From contig ONYP01000053.1 of the NCBI GenBank assembly GCA_900322135.1, positions 1 to 36,415 of the forward strand: a stretch of 36,415 nt of DNA, read 5' to 3'. The stretch is from an uncultured Prevotellaceae bacterium (GTDB lineage: Bacteria > Bacteroidota > Bacteroidia > Bacteroidales > Muribaculaceae). Positions 25,439 to 33,573 of this stretch are shown here, piece by piece (position 1 is the first letter of the stretch; each line of letters begins with the position of its first letter). A model generated the notes under the pieces. That model did not search any database and had not been told where the DNA came from. It saw only the letters and a list, made by a program, of their open reading frames with translations. The position numbers were made by a program, and so were the translations under genes.

Positions 25439-25813
25439 ATGGAAACTTATCAGTTTGAGAGGCTGTCGGCATGGCAAAAAGCCAAGGAACTGGCGATTGC
25501 TGTCTATCGGCTCGTGGCCAAGTTCCCACAATTTGAGCAGTATGCCCTCAGCAGCCAACTGAGAAGGTCCGTGATTTCTGTGCCGTCAAATATCGCCGAA
25601 GGAACTGGACGAATATCAAACAAAGAGAAAATCCACTTTCTTGAGATTTCCTACGGTTCTTTACTGGAAACTTATTGTCAATTGCAGATTGCTGTAGAGT
25701 TGTCTTATCTCACTAATGATGACTTAGAGGCGGTCAAGCCCATTTTCTTTGAGACTTCCCGCTTAATCAGCGGCCTGCGCAACAGTTATGCAAGCAAAGC
25801 GAACCCCGCCTAA
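25439..25813 (+). CDS. Four-helix bundle protein (S23/IVP family)
   Basis: The 124-residue protein fits the family often annotated as 'four helix bundle protein' or 23S rRNA-intervening-sequence protein: FERLSAWQKAKELAIAVYRLVAKFP, QYALSSQLRRSVISVPSNIAEGTGR, FLEISYGSLLETYCQLQIAVEL, and a final helix ISGLRNSYAS. Family members are found inside 23S rRNA intervening sequences and at chromosomal sites, and resemble the Avd accessory protein of diversity-generating retroelements. The fold is known as a pentameric bundle; the role is not settled, nucleic-acid binding being likely. Here it sits alone between heptamer arrays that are inverted relative to each other (25331-25361 and 25845-25875). No reverse transcriptase or rRNA gene is in the window. 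I see no clear promoter. Confidence 0.9.
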   Translation: METYQFERLSAWQKAKELAIAVYRLVAKFPQFEQYALSSQLRRSVISVPSNIAEGTGRISNKEKIHFLEISYGSLLETYCQLQIAVELSYLTNDDLEAVKPIFFETSRLISGLRNSYASKANPA

Positions 25814-25844
25814 ACCGTGAGCGATGCGAGCACCAACGCGCATG

Positions 25845-25875
25845 CTCTCTAAACTCTAAACCCTAAACTCTAAAC
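25845..25875 (-). repeat. Inverted copy of the GTTTAGR heptamer array
   Basis: On the minus strand it reads GTTTAGA, GTTTAGG, GTTTAGA, GTTTAGA, GAG. This is a perfect 31-nt match, in opposite orientation, to 25331-25361. The two copies bracket the four-helix-bundle gene, 483 nt apart. Confidence 0.95.
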
Positions 25876-25911
25876 TTCAAGGGGCCGCACCAACAGGTGC
25901 GACCCCTTGAA
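25876..25911 (-). terminator. Terminator hairpin after tRNA-Met
   Basis: TTCAAGGGG and GCACC pair with GGTGC and CCCCTTGAA (small internal mismatch CC/GA, loop AACA). It begins right after the tRNA 3' end on the minus strand. No T-run follows; the inverted heptamer array follows instead. Confidence 0.7.
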
Positions 25912-25913
25912 AG

Positions 25914-25987
25914 TAGCGGGACTGAGAATTGAACTCAGGACCTCCGGGTTATGAATCCGACGCTCTAACCAACTGAGCTATCCCGCC
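25914..25987 (-). tRNA. tRNA-Met (anticodon CAT)
   Basis: The 74-nt cloverleaf on the minus strand has acceptor stem GGCGGGA/TCCCGCT (one G-U pair), D-arm TAGCTCAGTTGGTTAGAGC, an anticodon loop with CAT at 25951-25953 (complement), T-arm CTGAGTTCAATTCTCAG and discriminator A. CCA is not encoded. The first pair is G-U rather than the unpaired base of an initiator, so it is an elongator-type Met tRNA; an Ile tRNA with a modified CAU anticodon is a less likely alternative. Confidence 0.92.
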
Positions 25988-26007
25988 ATCATTTGCAAAA
26001 GCGACTG

Positions 26008-26039
26008 CAAAGTTACAACCAATTCCCCAACTGACCAAA
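26008..26039 (-). promoter_or_regulatory. Promoter for tRNA-Met
   Basis: TTTG (complement of 26036-26039), 20 nt, TAACTTTG (complement of 26008-26015), about 20 nt before the mature tRNA 5' end. Confidence 0.85.
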
Positions 26040-26153
26040 TTTTTTTTGAAAAAAGTGATACAACCTGTTTAAAAACGGCTATCTGTCGGGAAGTTAGCTT
26101 TTGTGGAACTCACGGGTGAGACATCGTGATTATTTGTGATTTTGGCTTTAAAA

Positions 26154-26185
26154 CTTGTAGGAATGAGATAAAACGCCTATTTTTG
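26154..26185 (+). promoter_or_regulatory. Promoter for the sialidase gene
   Basis: CTTG (26154-26157), 20 nt, TATTTTTG (26178-26185). One mismatch in the upstream element. The leader is about 85 nt to the ATG at 26275. Confidence 0.65.
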
Positions 26186-26274
26186 CTACGATATGGCACT
26201 GGCTTACCCTGAAGCCCTTGGCTGCCAATGAGCAACGACACCATTTAAGAATAACAATAAAACGACTTGAGCCC

Positions 26275-27639
26275 ATGAAGAAGTTCCTGCTATCAGGCAC
26301 AATACTGCTGGCGGCATTGATGTCGCAGGCAAGTGGAGCGTGCCCCATCTATGGCGATGTGAACGGTGACGGCGAGGTGGACATTGCCGATGTGAACGAG
26401 GTGGTCAATGTAATTCTAGCAGATACTATCCCGACAGTGCCTCCCGACAGTTCCGAAACCGAAGCAGACGGAATAACGGTGCTGGATACTAAACTCTATC
26501 CCCGCCGCTATTACCGCATCCCCGCCATTGTGCAGCTGCAGGACGGCAGGCTGCTGGCCATCGGCGACGACAGGCACCGCAGCAACTCTGACATCGGCAG
26601 CAACAACGGCATCGACATTCTGGGCAAGACAAGTAATGACGGCGGCAATACATGGAGCGCATCCTTCATGATCGCCGACGGTGACGGCCGCGGTGAGGGT
26701 TTCAACGACAGTCATGGCGATGCCGCGGCAGTCGCGGACCGCGAGACAGGCGAACTGCTCGTCATGTGTGCCTCGGGTTGTCAGGGTTTCCTCCAGTCCA
26801 GTCTCGACAACCCCCTCAGTGTGGGGCGTTACACGAGCAACGACGGCGGACTGACATGGGCCGAGGCCGATGTGACAAGTGACATCTACGGCATCTTTGC
26901 CGACTATCCTGAGGTGAATGCCCTTTTCTTCTCCAGCGGCAGGATTTGTCAAAGCAAACTTATCAAGCGAGGCAGCCATTACCGCATCTACTCGGCGGTA
27001 GACGCCCCAATGGGCGTGGGATGCCTGGTACTGTACAGCGACGACTTCGGCCAGTCCTGGCATGCGTTGGGAGGTCCCGGGGCGCGTCCCACAGTCGCCC
27101 CCTATGGCGACGAAGCCAAGGTCGAGGAACTCCCCGATGGTAAGGTGCTGCTCAGTTGCCGTTCCAAGGAGACCGCCACCAGTGGCCGACTGTTCAACAT
27201 CTACGATTACATCACCGGCACATGGGGCGAGATGGCCGTGAGCAATGACCCCGACCAGGGCACCTACAGCCAGGACTGTTCCTGCAACGGCGAACTGCTT
27301 ATCGTGCCTGCACGACGCACCAGCGACGGCCGTCGCGTCCACCTGGCACTGCAGTCGGTGCCGCGTGGCCAAGGCCGCCAGCGTGTAAGCATCTACTACA
27401 AGGCGTTGCTCGACGGCAGCGACTACGACACCCCTGCAGATTTCTCGCGGGGATGGAAGCATTATCAAGTGACCGACGGCTATTCGGCCTATTCCACAAT
27501 GACCGCCATGGACGACGGCACCATCGCCTTTTTCTACGAGGACTGCAACGATAACAACAGCACCTCGGCCTACGACCTGATTTTCAAGCGTTTTTCCATC
27601 AACACCATCACTGGCGGGCAATACACCGCCATCCAATAA
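26275..27639 (+). CDS. GH33 sialidase with N-terminal dockerin-like repeat
   Basis: The start is placed at 26275 because it gives a signal peptide (MKKFLLSGTILLAALMSQASG); the in-frame ATG at 26218 would bury it. The 454-residue protein has one dockerin-type calcium loop at residues 27-48 (GDVNGDGEVDIADVNEVVNVIL), a linker, then a six-bladed sialidase. RIP motif Arg81-Pro83 (YYRIPAIV) supplies the first catalytic arginine. Asp boxes are SNDGGNTW (120-127), SNDGGLTW and YSDDFGQSW. GYSAYSTM near the C-terminus likely holds the nucleophile Tyr. It should release terminal sialic acid from host mucins or glycoproteins. No sialic-acid catabolism genes are in the window. The dus gene starts 9 nt after its stop codon. 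Confidence 0.9.
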   Translation: MKKFLLSGTILLAALMSQASGACPIYGDVNGDGEVDIADVNEVVNVILADTIPTVPPDSSETEADGITVLDTKLYPRRYYRIPAIVQLQDGRLLAIGDDRHRSNSDIGSNNGIDILGKTSNDGGNTWSASFMIADGDGRGEGFNDSHGDAAAVADRETGELLVMCASGCQGFLQSSLDNPLSVGRYTSNDGGLTWAEADVTSDIYGIFADYPEVNALFFSSGRICQSKLIKRGSHYRIYSAVDAPMGVGCLVLYSDDFGQSWHALGGPGARPTVAPYGDEAKVEELPDGKVLLSCRSKETATSGRLFNIYDYITGTWGEMAVSNDPDQGTYSQDCSCNGELLIVPARRTSDGRRVHLALQSVPRGQGRQRVSIYYKALLDGSDYDTPADFSRGWKHYQVTDGYSAYSTMTAMDDGTIAFFYEDCNDNNSTSAYDLIFKRFSINTITGGQYTAIQ

Positions 27640-27648
27640 TTCAGGAAT

Positions 27649-28599
27649 ATGAACAACGACAACATCAAGATACCAGTGCTTGCGGCTCCGCTGCAAGGTG
27701 TAACCGACAATGTGTGGCGCATGGCGCAGCACGATGTGTTTGGCGGCGTGGACGCCTATTATGCACCCTTCATGCGCGTGGAGCATGGCGAGGTTAGGCG
27801 CAAAGACCTGCGCGATGTGGACCCTGACCGCAATACGGGCATCACACTCATTCCCCAGATTCTCGCCTGCCAGCCCGATCATGCCCTGATGATGGTCGAC
27901 GCCCTGCGACAGATGGGCTACACCCGCATCGACATCAACCTGGGGTGCCCCTTTCCGCCCATCGCCATGCACCGCAAGGGCTCGGGCATGCTGGCCTATC
28001 CCGACCTGGCCGAGGCGCTCTTTAAGGCTCTCGCCACCGTCGAGGGCGTGCAGTGGAGCGTTAAGATGAGATTGGGCTGGGACCGCAACGACCAGTGGCG
28101 CGACATCCTGACGCTGATGGATATCATCAAACCAGTGAACATCGCCGTGCATCCCCGCACGGGCAAGCAGCAGTACAAGGGTGACCTGGACATCGGGCAG
28201 TTTGAGGGCCTGCTCGCCGCATCGTCCTGGCCCGTCATCTACAACGGCAGCCTGCGCACCGTCGAGGACATCGAAAATACTATCCAACGCTACCCCACCC
28301 TCGCCGCAGTGATGGTGGGCAGCGGCCTTGCCGCCAACCCCGGAATGCTGGCCCCCGATGCCAGCCCTGACGATTACCGCCGCTTCCACGACCTGCTGGT
28401 AGACGGCTACACCGAGCAACTCAACGGCGGCGAAGCCCAACTGGTGCGGCACCTGCAGGACATCTGGCAGACTTTCCTGCCCTGCACAGCCCACAAGTTG
28501 TTCAAAGCCATCCGCAAGTCCCGCACCCTCGACCAGTACCAAAACGCCGCTGCCGCCGCCCTTGCCGACGTCGAGGCCGCCCTCGCCCCCCAAGCTTGA
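27649..28599 (+). CDS. tRNA-dihydrouridine synthase
   Basis: The 316-residue FMN enzyme reduces uridine to dihydrouridine in the tRNA D-loop. Family motifs are present: VLAAPLQGVTDNVWR (FMN binding), IPQILACQPDHAL, RIDINLGCPFPPIAMHRKGSGML with the catalytic Cys in NLGCP, SVKMRLGWD, IAVHPRTGKQQYKG and VIYNGSLRTVEDI. The sequence resembles the DusC-like branch of the family. It starts 9 nt after the sialidase stop, so it may be cotranscribed with it, an odd pairing for a housekeeping enzyme. A weak AT hairpin (28758-28783) follows after 158 nt. Confidence 0.93.
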   Translation: MNNDNIKIPVLAAPLQGVTDNVWRMAQHDVFGGVDAYYAPFMRVEHGEVRRKDLRDVDPDRNTGITLIPQILACQPDHALMMVDALRQMGYTRIDINLGCPFPPIAMHRKGSGMLAYPDLAEALFKALATVEGVQWSVKMRLGWDRNDQWRDILTLMDIIKPVNIAVHPRTGKQQYKGDLDIGQFEGLLAASSWPVIYNGSLRTVEDIENTIQRYPTLAAVMVGSGLAANPGMLAPDASPDDYRRFHDLLVDGYTEQLNGGEAQLVRHLQDIWQTFLPCTAHKLFKAIRKSRTLDQYQNAAAAALADVEAALAPQA

Positions 28600-28757
28600 G
28601 GAAGAAGGCTATCAAGATTAGAAAGGAGAACGACAACGCCACCGATGGTTATCCAACTATTATTTCGCCTAAGTCATGCGACTGAAGGAGTTTTATGAAG
28701 AGAGCATAGGAGAGACCTTTGCAGGCGTCATGAGTGTTTTTACACGAAATTGCAATC

Positions 28758-28783
28758 AAAAATCTAGTAGTTTTTAGATTTTT
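28758..28783 (+). terminator. Weak AT-rich hairpin before the BspA-like gene
   Basis: AAAAATCTA / TAGATTTTT form a 9-bp stem followed by further T. It lies directly upstream of the -7 element at 28786-28793, so it could end the sialidase-dus transcript or act as a promoter element. The 28600-28757 stretch holds no convincing gene. Confidence 0.45.
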
Positions 28784-28785
28784 TG

Positions 28786-28793
28786 TAATTTTG
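28786..28793 (+). promoter_or_regulatory. -7 element for the BspA-like gene
   Basis: TAATTTTG, 26 nt before the ATG. The expected upstream TTTG is absent; the stem at 28758-28783 occupies that place. Confidence 0.5.
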
Positions 28794-28819
28794 CAGAAAT
28801 CAAAAAATATTAATTAATT

Positions 28820-31309
28820 ATGAAAAAACTCAGATTCTTTTTTCTTCCGATATTGATGATTTGCTACTTGCATGCATCATCCTATGATTTTATGGTTGAT
28901 GGTATCGCTTATGATGTAAGTGGCAATGAAGCAACTGTGACGTATGAGTATTATCAGGTTATGAACAACCAAATGGTTGAAGCTAACATTCCTGAAACCG
29001 TAACTTTTGGCGGCGTAACTTATTCGGTCACCGCTATCGGTAGTTTAGCTTTCTATCAGTATACTGGATTAACGAGTGTAACAATACCAAATTCAGTCAA
29101 GTCTATAGGCGGTAGTGCATTTTATTATTGTACCAGTTTAAAAAATGTGACTATTGGTAACTCTGTCACATCCATTGGTTCGTTGGCGTTCCAGTACTGC
29201 TTCAACCTAAGTAACGTAATATTTGGAAATTCTATATCATCCATTGGTCAGAATGCGTTCTCCCAGACTGCTTGGCTCAGTAATCAACCCAACGGATTGG
29301 TGTATGCTGGTCCCGTTGTTTATTGTTATAAAGGAACAATGTCAGATGAAACTAGCATTGAGCTAAAAGAAGGAACGAAGGGTATAGCTGATGATGCATT
29401 CAATGGAATCAATGGCGATGAATGTCCTGGATTGACGAGTATAACAATCCCCAGTTCGGTTATACGTATAGGTAACCAAGCATTTTCTGGTTGTAATAAT
29501 TTGATTAATGTAGCAATCCCCAACTCGGTTACCTTTATTGGAGAGAGGGCTTTCTCTGGTTGCAGTAGCCTATCGAACACAACCATTCCCAACTCGGTTA
29601 CATACATTGGAGAAGATGCTTTCAATAATACTGGTTGGTTTAATAGCCAACCAGATGGTCTTGTATATGCTGGTCTTGTGGCCTATAAATACAAAGGCAC
29701 AATGCCTGAAGGGACAAACATTGTGCTTAAAGAAGGTACAAATAGTATTTCTGGAAAAGCATTCTATCAGTGCACTGGTCTAACTTATTTAACCATCCCT
29801 AGCTCGGTTACGTCTATCGGAGAATCCGCTTTTACTAGCTGTTCTAACCTTTTAAGTGTTGACATTCCAAATTCTGTCAACTCAATAGAATACGGGGCAT
29901 TTTCTTTTTGTTCAAGCCTTAAAAGTGTAAATATTCCCAACTCGGTCAATACTATAGAAGGTGCAGTATTCTATGGTTGCAATAGTTTAGCAAGTATTAC
30001 AATTCCTAACTCAATTACATTCATTGGTGGTGGAGCCTTTGGTAGATGTACTAGCCTAACGAGTGTGAATATTCCAAACTCAGTCTCGGTTATGAGAGAT
30101 AGGGTTTTCTCTGGTTGTACTGGATTGAAGCATGTGACCATTGGAAATAATGTTAAGTCCATAAATATCCTTACTTTTGAGAATTGCTATAATTTGAGAC
30201 AATTTTTCTTTAATGCCTCCAACTGCATAATAGAGAAGGTTGCAGGTAATGATCCTTTTCAAGGATGCCCAACGCTGACTTCATTACAGTTTGGGAATAA
30301 TGTAGAACATATACCTTACGGCATACCTAGATTCAATATGACCAATGACTACCTTGTGTTACCCAATAGCCTTCAATTCATTGACTCATTAGCTCTGGAT
30401 GGTACTTGTAAAGCTGTTGTAATCGGTGATAGTATTAAACGAATTGCAAAGGGTACGTTCCCCAATGGAATCAATGTAGCATATGTTTCAAGCCCAACAC
30501 CAATTGCCTGTTCTTCAGGAGCATTTGCAAATCCACAAACCTTGTATGTGCCCGCAGGTTGTAAAGGTAGATACCTTATGAGTGACGGTTGGTGCGAGTT
30601 TGCCAATATCATTGAGGGCAGTTACACGCGAGTGACGGATTTAACGTTAGATGTGGACAGTGCAACTATGCTCAAGCAGGAGACCTTGCAACTTAATTCA
30701 ACAATCTTACCAGCCAACCACACGGCTACCACATTGAAATGGTGGTCAAACAACGAAAGTGTCGCCACCATCGGTTCAACGGGCCTTGTGACAGCAGTTG
30801 AAGAAGGAGAAGCCGATATTTTCTGTTATGTGGATGGCAAAACGGCAATATGCCACATTTCGGTGGTCAAGAATTTAGTGGACAGCATTTTACTTAACTA
30901 TAACGAATTGTTGTTGGACTGGGATAACATAGTCGACTTAACGGCAACAGTCCTGCCTGAAAATGCTAGTCAAGAAGTCATATGGACTATACCTGACAAC
31001 GACAACATCTATGCCAAGGTGGTAGGCAAAAACCTGCGAGTCATGGCTATGAGGAGTGGTACAGTAACAGTGACAGCTAAGTCAGTCGTTGATTCGAGTA
31101 TTAGCGCCAATTGTGTAATCACGATTCAAATTCCTGATGTAAATGGAGATACAAACCTGGACATCAACGACTTGACAGCACTCATCGGTTACCTACTGAG
31201 TGGGGATGAAAGTAATATTAATATCTGTGATGCAGATGTGAATCGTGATGGTAATATAGACATTAATGACGTTACGGGATTTATCGACAAATTGTTAAGA
31301 GGTGTCTGA
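28820..31309 (+). CDS. BspA-like leucine-rich repeat surface protein with Ig-like domains and C-terminal dockerin
   Basis: The 829-residue protein has a signal peptide (MKKLRFFFLPILMICYLHAS). Residues about 60-590 are LRR_5/BspA repeats of about 23 residues with the core L-x-S-V-x-I-P-N-S-V-x-S-I-G-x-x-A-F-x-x-C. Two bacterial Ig-like (Big_2) domains follow (604-683 and 684-771), then a two-loop dockerin module (772-829; DVNGDTNLDINDLTALIGYLL and DADVNRDGNIDINDVTGFIDKLL). BspA proteins of oral and gut Bacteroidetes bind fibronectin, fibrinogen or other cells. The gene is visibly richer in A+T than its neighbours, with different codon use (many AAT, ATT, TTA), consistent with transfer. It has its own -7 element and a strong terminator (31345-31371). 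Confidence 0.9.
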   Translation: MKKLRFFFLPILMICYLHASSYDFMVDGIAYDVSGNEATVTYEYYQVMNNQMVEANIPETVTFGGVTYSVTAIGSLAFYQYTGLTSVTIPNSVKSIGGSAFYYCTSLKNVTIGNSVTSIGSLAFQYCFNLSNVIFGNSISSIGQNAFSQTAWLSNQPNGLVYAGPVVYCYKGTMSDETSIELKEGTKGIADDAFNGINGDECPGLTSITIPSSVIRIGNQAFSGCNNLINVAIPNSVTFIGERAFSGCSSLSNTTIPNSVTYIGEDAFNNTGWFNSQPDGLVYAGLVAYKYKGTMPEGTNIVLKEGTNSISGKAFYQCTGLTYLTIPSSVTSIGESAFTSCSNLLSVDIPNSVNSIEYGAFSFCSSLKSVNIPNSVNTIEGAVFYGCNSLASITIPNSITFIGGGAFGRCTSLTSVNIPNSVSVMRDRVFSGCTGLKHVTIGNNVKSINILTFENCYNLRQFFFNASNCIIEKVAGNDPFQGCPTLTSLQFGNNVEHIPYGIPRFNMTNDYLVLPNSLQFIDSLALDGTCKAVVIGDSIKRIAKGTFPNGINVAYVSSPTPIACSSGAFANPQTLYVPAGCKGRYLMSDGWCEFANIIEGSYTRVTDLTLDVDSATMLKQETLQLNSTILPANHTATTLKWWSNNESVATIGSTGLVTAVEEGEADIFCYVDGKTAICHISVVKNLVDSILLNYNELLLDWDNIVDLTATVLPENASQEVIWTIPDNDNIYAKVVGKNLRVMAMRSGTVTVTAKSVVDSSISANCVITIQIPDVNGDTNLDINDLTALIGYLLSGDESNINICDADVNRDGNIDINDVTGFIDKLLRGV

Positions 31310-31344
31310 TTGTATGATTTCAAAAATATAGATCTATAAGTATA

Positions 31345-31371
31345 AAGCTCATCTTCGGGTGGGCTTTTTTT
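31345..31371 (+). terminator. Strong intrinsic terminator with TTCG loop
   Basis: AAGCTCATC - TTCG - GGTGGGCTT stem (three G-U pairs), followed by a T-run to 31371. It ends the BspA-like gene 36 nt past its stop. Confidence 0.9.
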
Positions 31372-31681
31372 GCTCAAAAACCTTGTCTTCTACCACACTG
31401 CCCAATTATAGTAGCCTTGGCCTTGCGAAATGAAATCGCGAAACTGCTTTGATTTTTGATTGGCATTCAACAACTGATATCGTTGATCTCGCATTCCGCG
31501 TCGAGACCGAGAAATCTGCGAATAAGCAAATGCGGTATCTCACCAAGTCCAAAAAATTTTGAGTTGTGGACACTTTTGGGTAATTGGGAAGAGTGGCGGA
31601 ACTAAAGTCGATATTGCAGATAGATAAGTGCCATCAAGTCATAAAAACACTGCAGGGGGGTGATAACTGAGAAGTATTTAC
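31372..31681. other. Intergenic stretch without a confident gene
   Basis: The only notable frame is on the minus strand, 31406-31633: 76 codons open without an ATG, ending FHFARPRLL. It begins just after a TGA. It could be a decayed gene or a dispersed non-coding repeat; I recognise no family. The left part is not repetitive. Confidence 0.4.
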
Positions 31682-31689
31682 TACCTTTG
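31682..31689 (+). promoter_or_regulatory. -7 element for the barrel-FucI-kinase cluster
   Basis: TACCTTTG, 45 nt before the ATG at 31735. No TTTG at the usual upstream distance; a run of six G (31655-31660) is there instead. Confidence 0.55.
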
Positions 31690-31734
31690 CCGCGATAATC
31701 AACTGAGATAGTTTATTTAAAAAAGTATAATTTT

Positions 31735-32314
31735 ATGAAAATCAAGCATTTATTGGCAATTTTGGCCATTAGTTCAGTGTTCTGTTTTCCTGCCCAGGCC
31801 CAAGACGAGATGGAAACCTGTCACGAGGTCGGCATCACCTATGGTGCAGTGCCCAATTCGGTATGGGTTGACATTTATACCGATGTCATTGCTGACATGT
31901 TCGGCGAGACCCACGATAACAACAAATTCTTTGGTCCCATCTCACTTGAATACTTTTATCACACCAGTCCCCTGATTGGCGTGGGTGCCGTTGCCGTGTT
32001 TACCACCAACAATGAGGATGCTTTTGAGAACAAAATCAAGACTTCTCATCACACCAAATCGTACTTTTCTCAAGAACAACTGGGGCCTCTACTCCAAGTT
32101 GGCTGCAGGTGCGACCTATGTCCATTTCGACTTTGAGGACTATGACGAAAACGGTAATAAATTCGAAGACAACACAACGGCCAGTGACCTGATGTTCAAC
32201 TTCCAGGCATCACTTATTGGTGTTGAAGCCGGCAATAATCATGTGCGCGGTTTCGCCGAGTTTGGTGTCGGCGAGCAGGGTATTGCCCTGGCCGGCATAC
32301 GCTATAAATTCTAA
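31735..32314 (+). pseudogene. Outer-membrane beta-barrel protein interrupted by a +1 frameshift
   Basis: The first frame from 31735 has a signal peptide (MKIKHLLAILAISSVFCFPAQAQ) and barrel strands (GPISLEYFYHTSPLIGVGAVAVFTTN). It then runs into an unrelated tail and stops at 32136. The natural continuation is in the next frame (NNWGLYSKLAAGATYVHFDFEDYDENG ... GVEAGNNHVRGFAEFGVGEQGIALAGIRYKF), which ends in the terminal Phe typical of outer-membrane barrels at 32314. Removing one T from TTTT at 32065-32068 joins the two frames to a protein of about 192 residues with ...KSYFLKNNWGLYS. So this is a one-base insertion: a real mutation, a phase-variable site or a sequencing error. Function unknown. 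The FucI-like gene follows after 14 nt. Confidence 0.8.
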
Positions 32315-32328
32315 GCAACTCATTAGAC

Positions 32329-33564
32329 ATGATGAAACTGAATCTGATCACATTCGCCTCCTCGCTGGCCAGCCGCGAGTCGATTTTCACCGACCATCAC
32401 GAACTGCTCGATGCCATCGGCGCAAAATATGATGTGCGCTACATTTTCCCCGAGGAGTTGGAAGGCACATTGCCCGAGGGCGCCACGATGGTACTCGTGG
32501 GCAGCGGTGGCGTGGAGGAGATGGTAAAGGCCAACATCGACCACCTACCGCCCTATGTCGTGCTCATCGCCGACGGCCTGAAGAATTCGCTGGCCGCCTC
32601 GCTCGAAATCCTGTCGTGGATGCGCCAGACGGGACGCAACGGGCGCGTGCTGCACGGACCCACCGGTTTCATCATGCAGGGCATCGACGATTACGCCGTC
32701 GCCCACGATACAATCTCCAAGTTGCAGGGCAAGCGCGTGGGCGTTATCGGCCACCCCTCGGGATGGCTCATCGCCAGCGGTGTGGACTATGAGGCCCTGC
32801 GTGAGCGCTGGGGCGTGGAAATGGTTGATGTGCCCCTCGACGAGGTAGTCAAGGGCTACGAGGGCGTCACCGACGACGAGGTGCAGGCCATCACCGATGA
32901 GTTCATCACCAAGGCCGTGGGTGTGAAAGAGCCCTCGCGCGACGAGGTCGTTAAGGCCATGCGCCTCTACCGTGCGGTCAAGGCCGTCGTGGAGCGCCAT
33001 AACCTCAGTGCCTTCACCCTCAACTGCTTTGACCTGATTCCCACGACCCGCACCACGGGTTGCGTGGCGCTGGCATTGCTCAACCAGGAGGGTATCCCTG
33101 CCGGCTGTGAGGGTGACGAGCAGACACTGCTCACCATGCTCGCCGTGCAGGCCGCGACTGGCGAAATGACCTTCATGGCCAACCCGTCCAAGATTCTGGA
33201 CAACGCTGCCCACGAGATGGTATTTGCCCACTGCACCATCGCTCCCGCGATGACCGACCGCTACATTGTGCGCGACCACTACGAGTCGCTGAGCGGTGTC
33301 GCCGTCGAGGGTATCATTGACCCGATGGACATGACTATCGTGAAGTGCGGCGGCAAGGGCATGGAACGCTGCTTCATCAGCCGCGCACGCCTGCTTGAAT
33401 GCACCACCAACCTCAACATGTGCCGCACCCAGTTGCACCTGCGCCTCGACGAGCCCCTGGACTACTTCCTGGAGCGCAGCATCGGCAACCACCATGTCAT
33501 CGTGCGCGGTGACCATGTCGACAAGTTGTCGACGGTGCTCCGCATGCTCAGTGCTAAAGCGTAA
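32329..33564 (+). CDS. FucI/AraA-fold protein (L-fucose/L-arabinose isomerase-like)
   Basis: The 411-residue soluble protein has no signal peptide. Its N-terminal Rossmann-like part (LITFASSLASRE, ATMVLVGSGGVEEMV, LQGKRVGVIGHPSGWLIASGVDY) resembles the N-terminal domains of the sugar isomerase fold. The C-terminal part (LNCFDLIPTTRTTGCVALALLNQEGIPAGCEGDEQTLLTMLAVQAATGEMTFMANPSKI, then HEMVFAHCTIAPAMTD) resembles the FucI-type metal and substrate domain with an E-G-D motif and a late His. It is shorter than true FucI (about 590 aa) and AraA (about 500 aa), so the reaction is unproven. It could start at 32329 or 32332. It is 9 nt before the Kdo-kinase-like gene. Confidence 0.65.
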   Translation: MMKLNLITFASSLASRESIFTDHHELLDAIGAKYDVRYIFPEELEGTLPEGATMVLVGSGGVEEMVKANIDHLPPYVVLIADGLKNSLAASLEILSWMRQTGRNGRVLHGPTGFIMQGIDDYAVAHDTISKLQGKRVGVIGHPSGWLIASGVDYEALRERWGVEMVDVPLDEVVKGYEGVTDDEVQAITDEFITKAVGVKEPSRDEVVKAMRLYRAVKAVVERHNLSAFTLNCFDLIPTTRTTGCVALALLNQEGIPAGCEGDEQTLLTMLAVQAATGEMTFMANPSKILDNAAHEMVFAHCTIAPAMTDRYIVRDHYESLSGVAVEGIIDPMDMTIVKCGGKGMERCFISRARLLECTTNLNMCRTQLHLRLDEPLDYFLERSIGNHHVIVRGDHVDKLSTVLRMLSAKA

Positions 33565-33573
33565 ACAAAAAGA

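Noticed and set aside
25439-25813. Avd accessory gene of a diversity-generating retroelement
   Set aside because: There is no reverse transcriptase, template repeat or adenine-variable repeat in the window; the S23 family is broader than Avd.
26416-28593. Open frame of 725 codons on the minus strand across the sialidase and dus genes
   Set aside because: It lies opposite two genes with complete catalytic motifs and mirrors their codon pattern; its translation has no recognisable domain.
28676-28777. Small ORF (ATG at 28676, 33 codons) before the BspA-like gene
   Set aside because: It has no recognisable sequence, ends inside the AT hairpin and has no promoter; likely chance.
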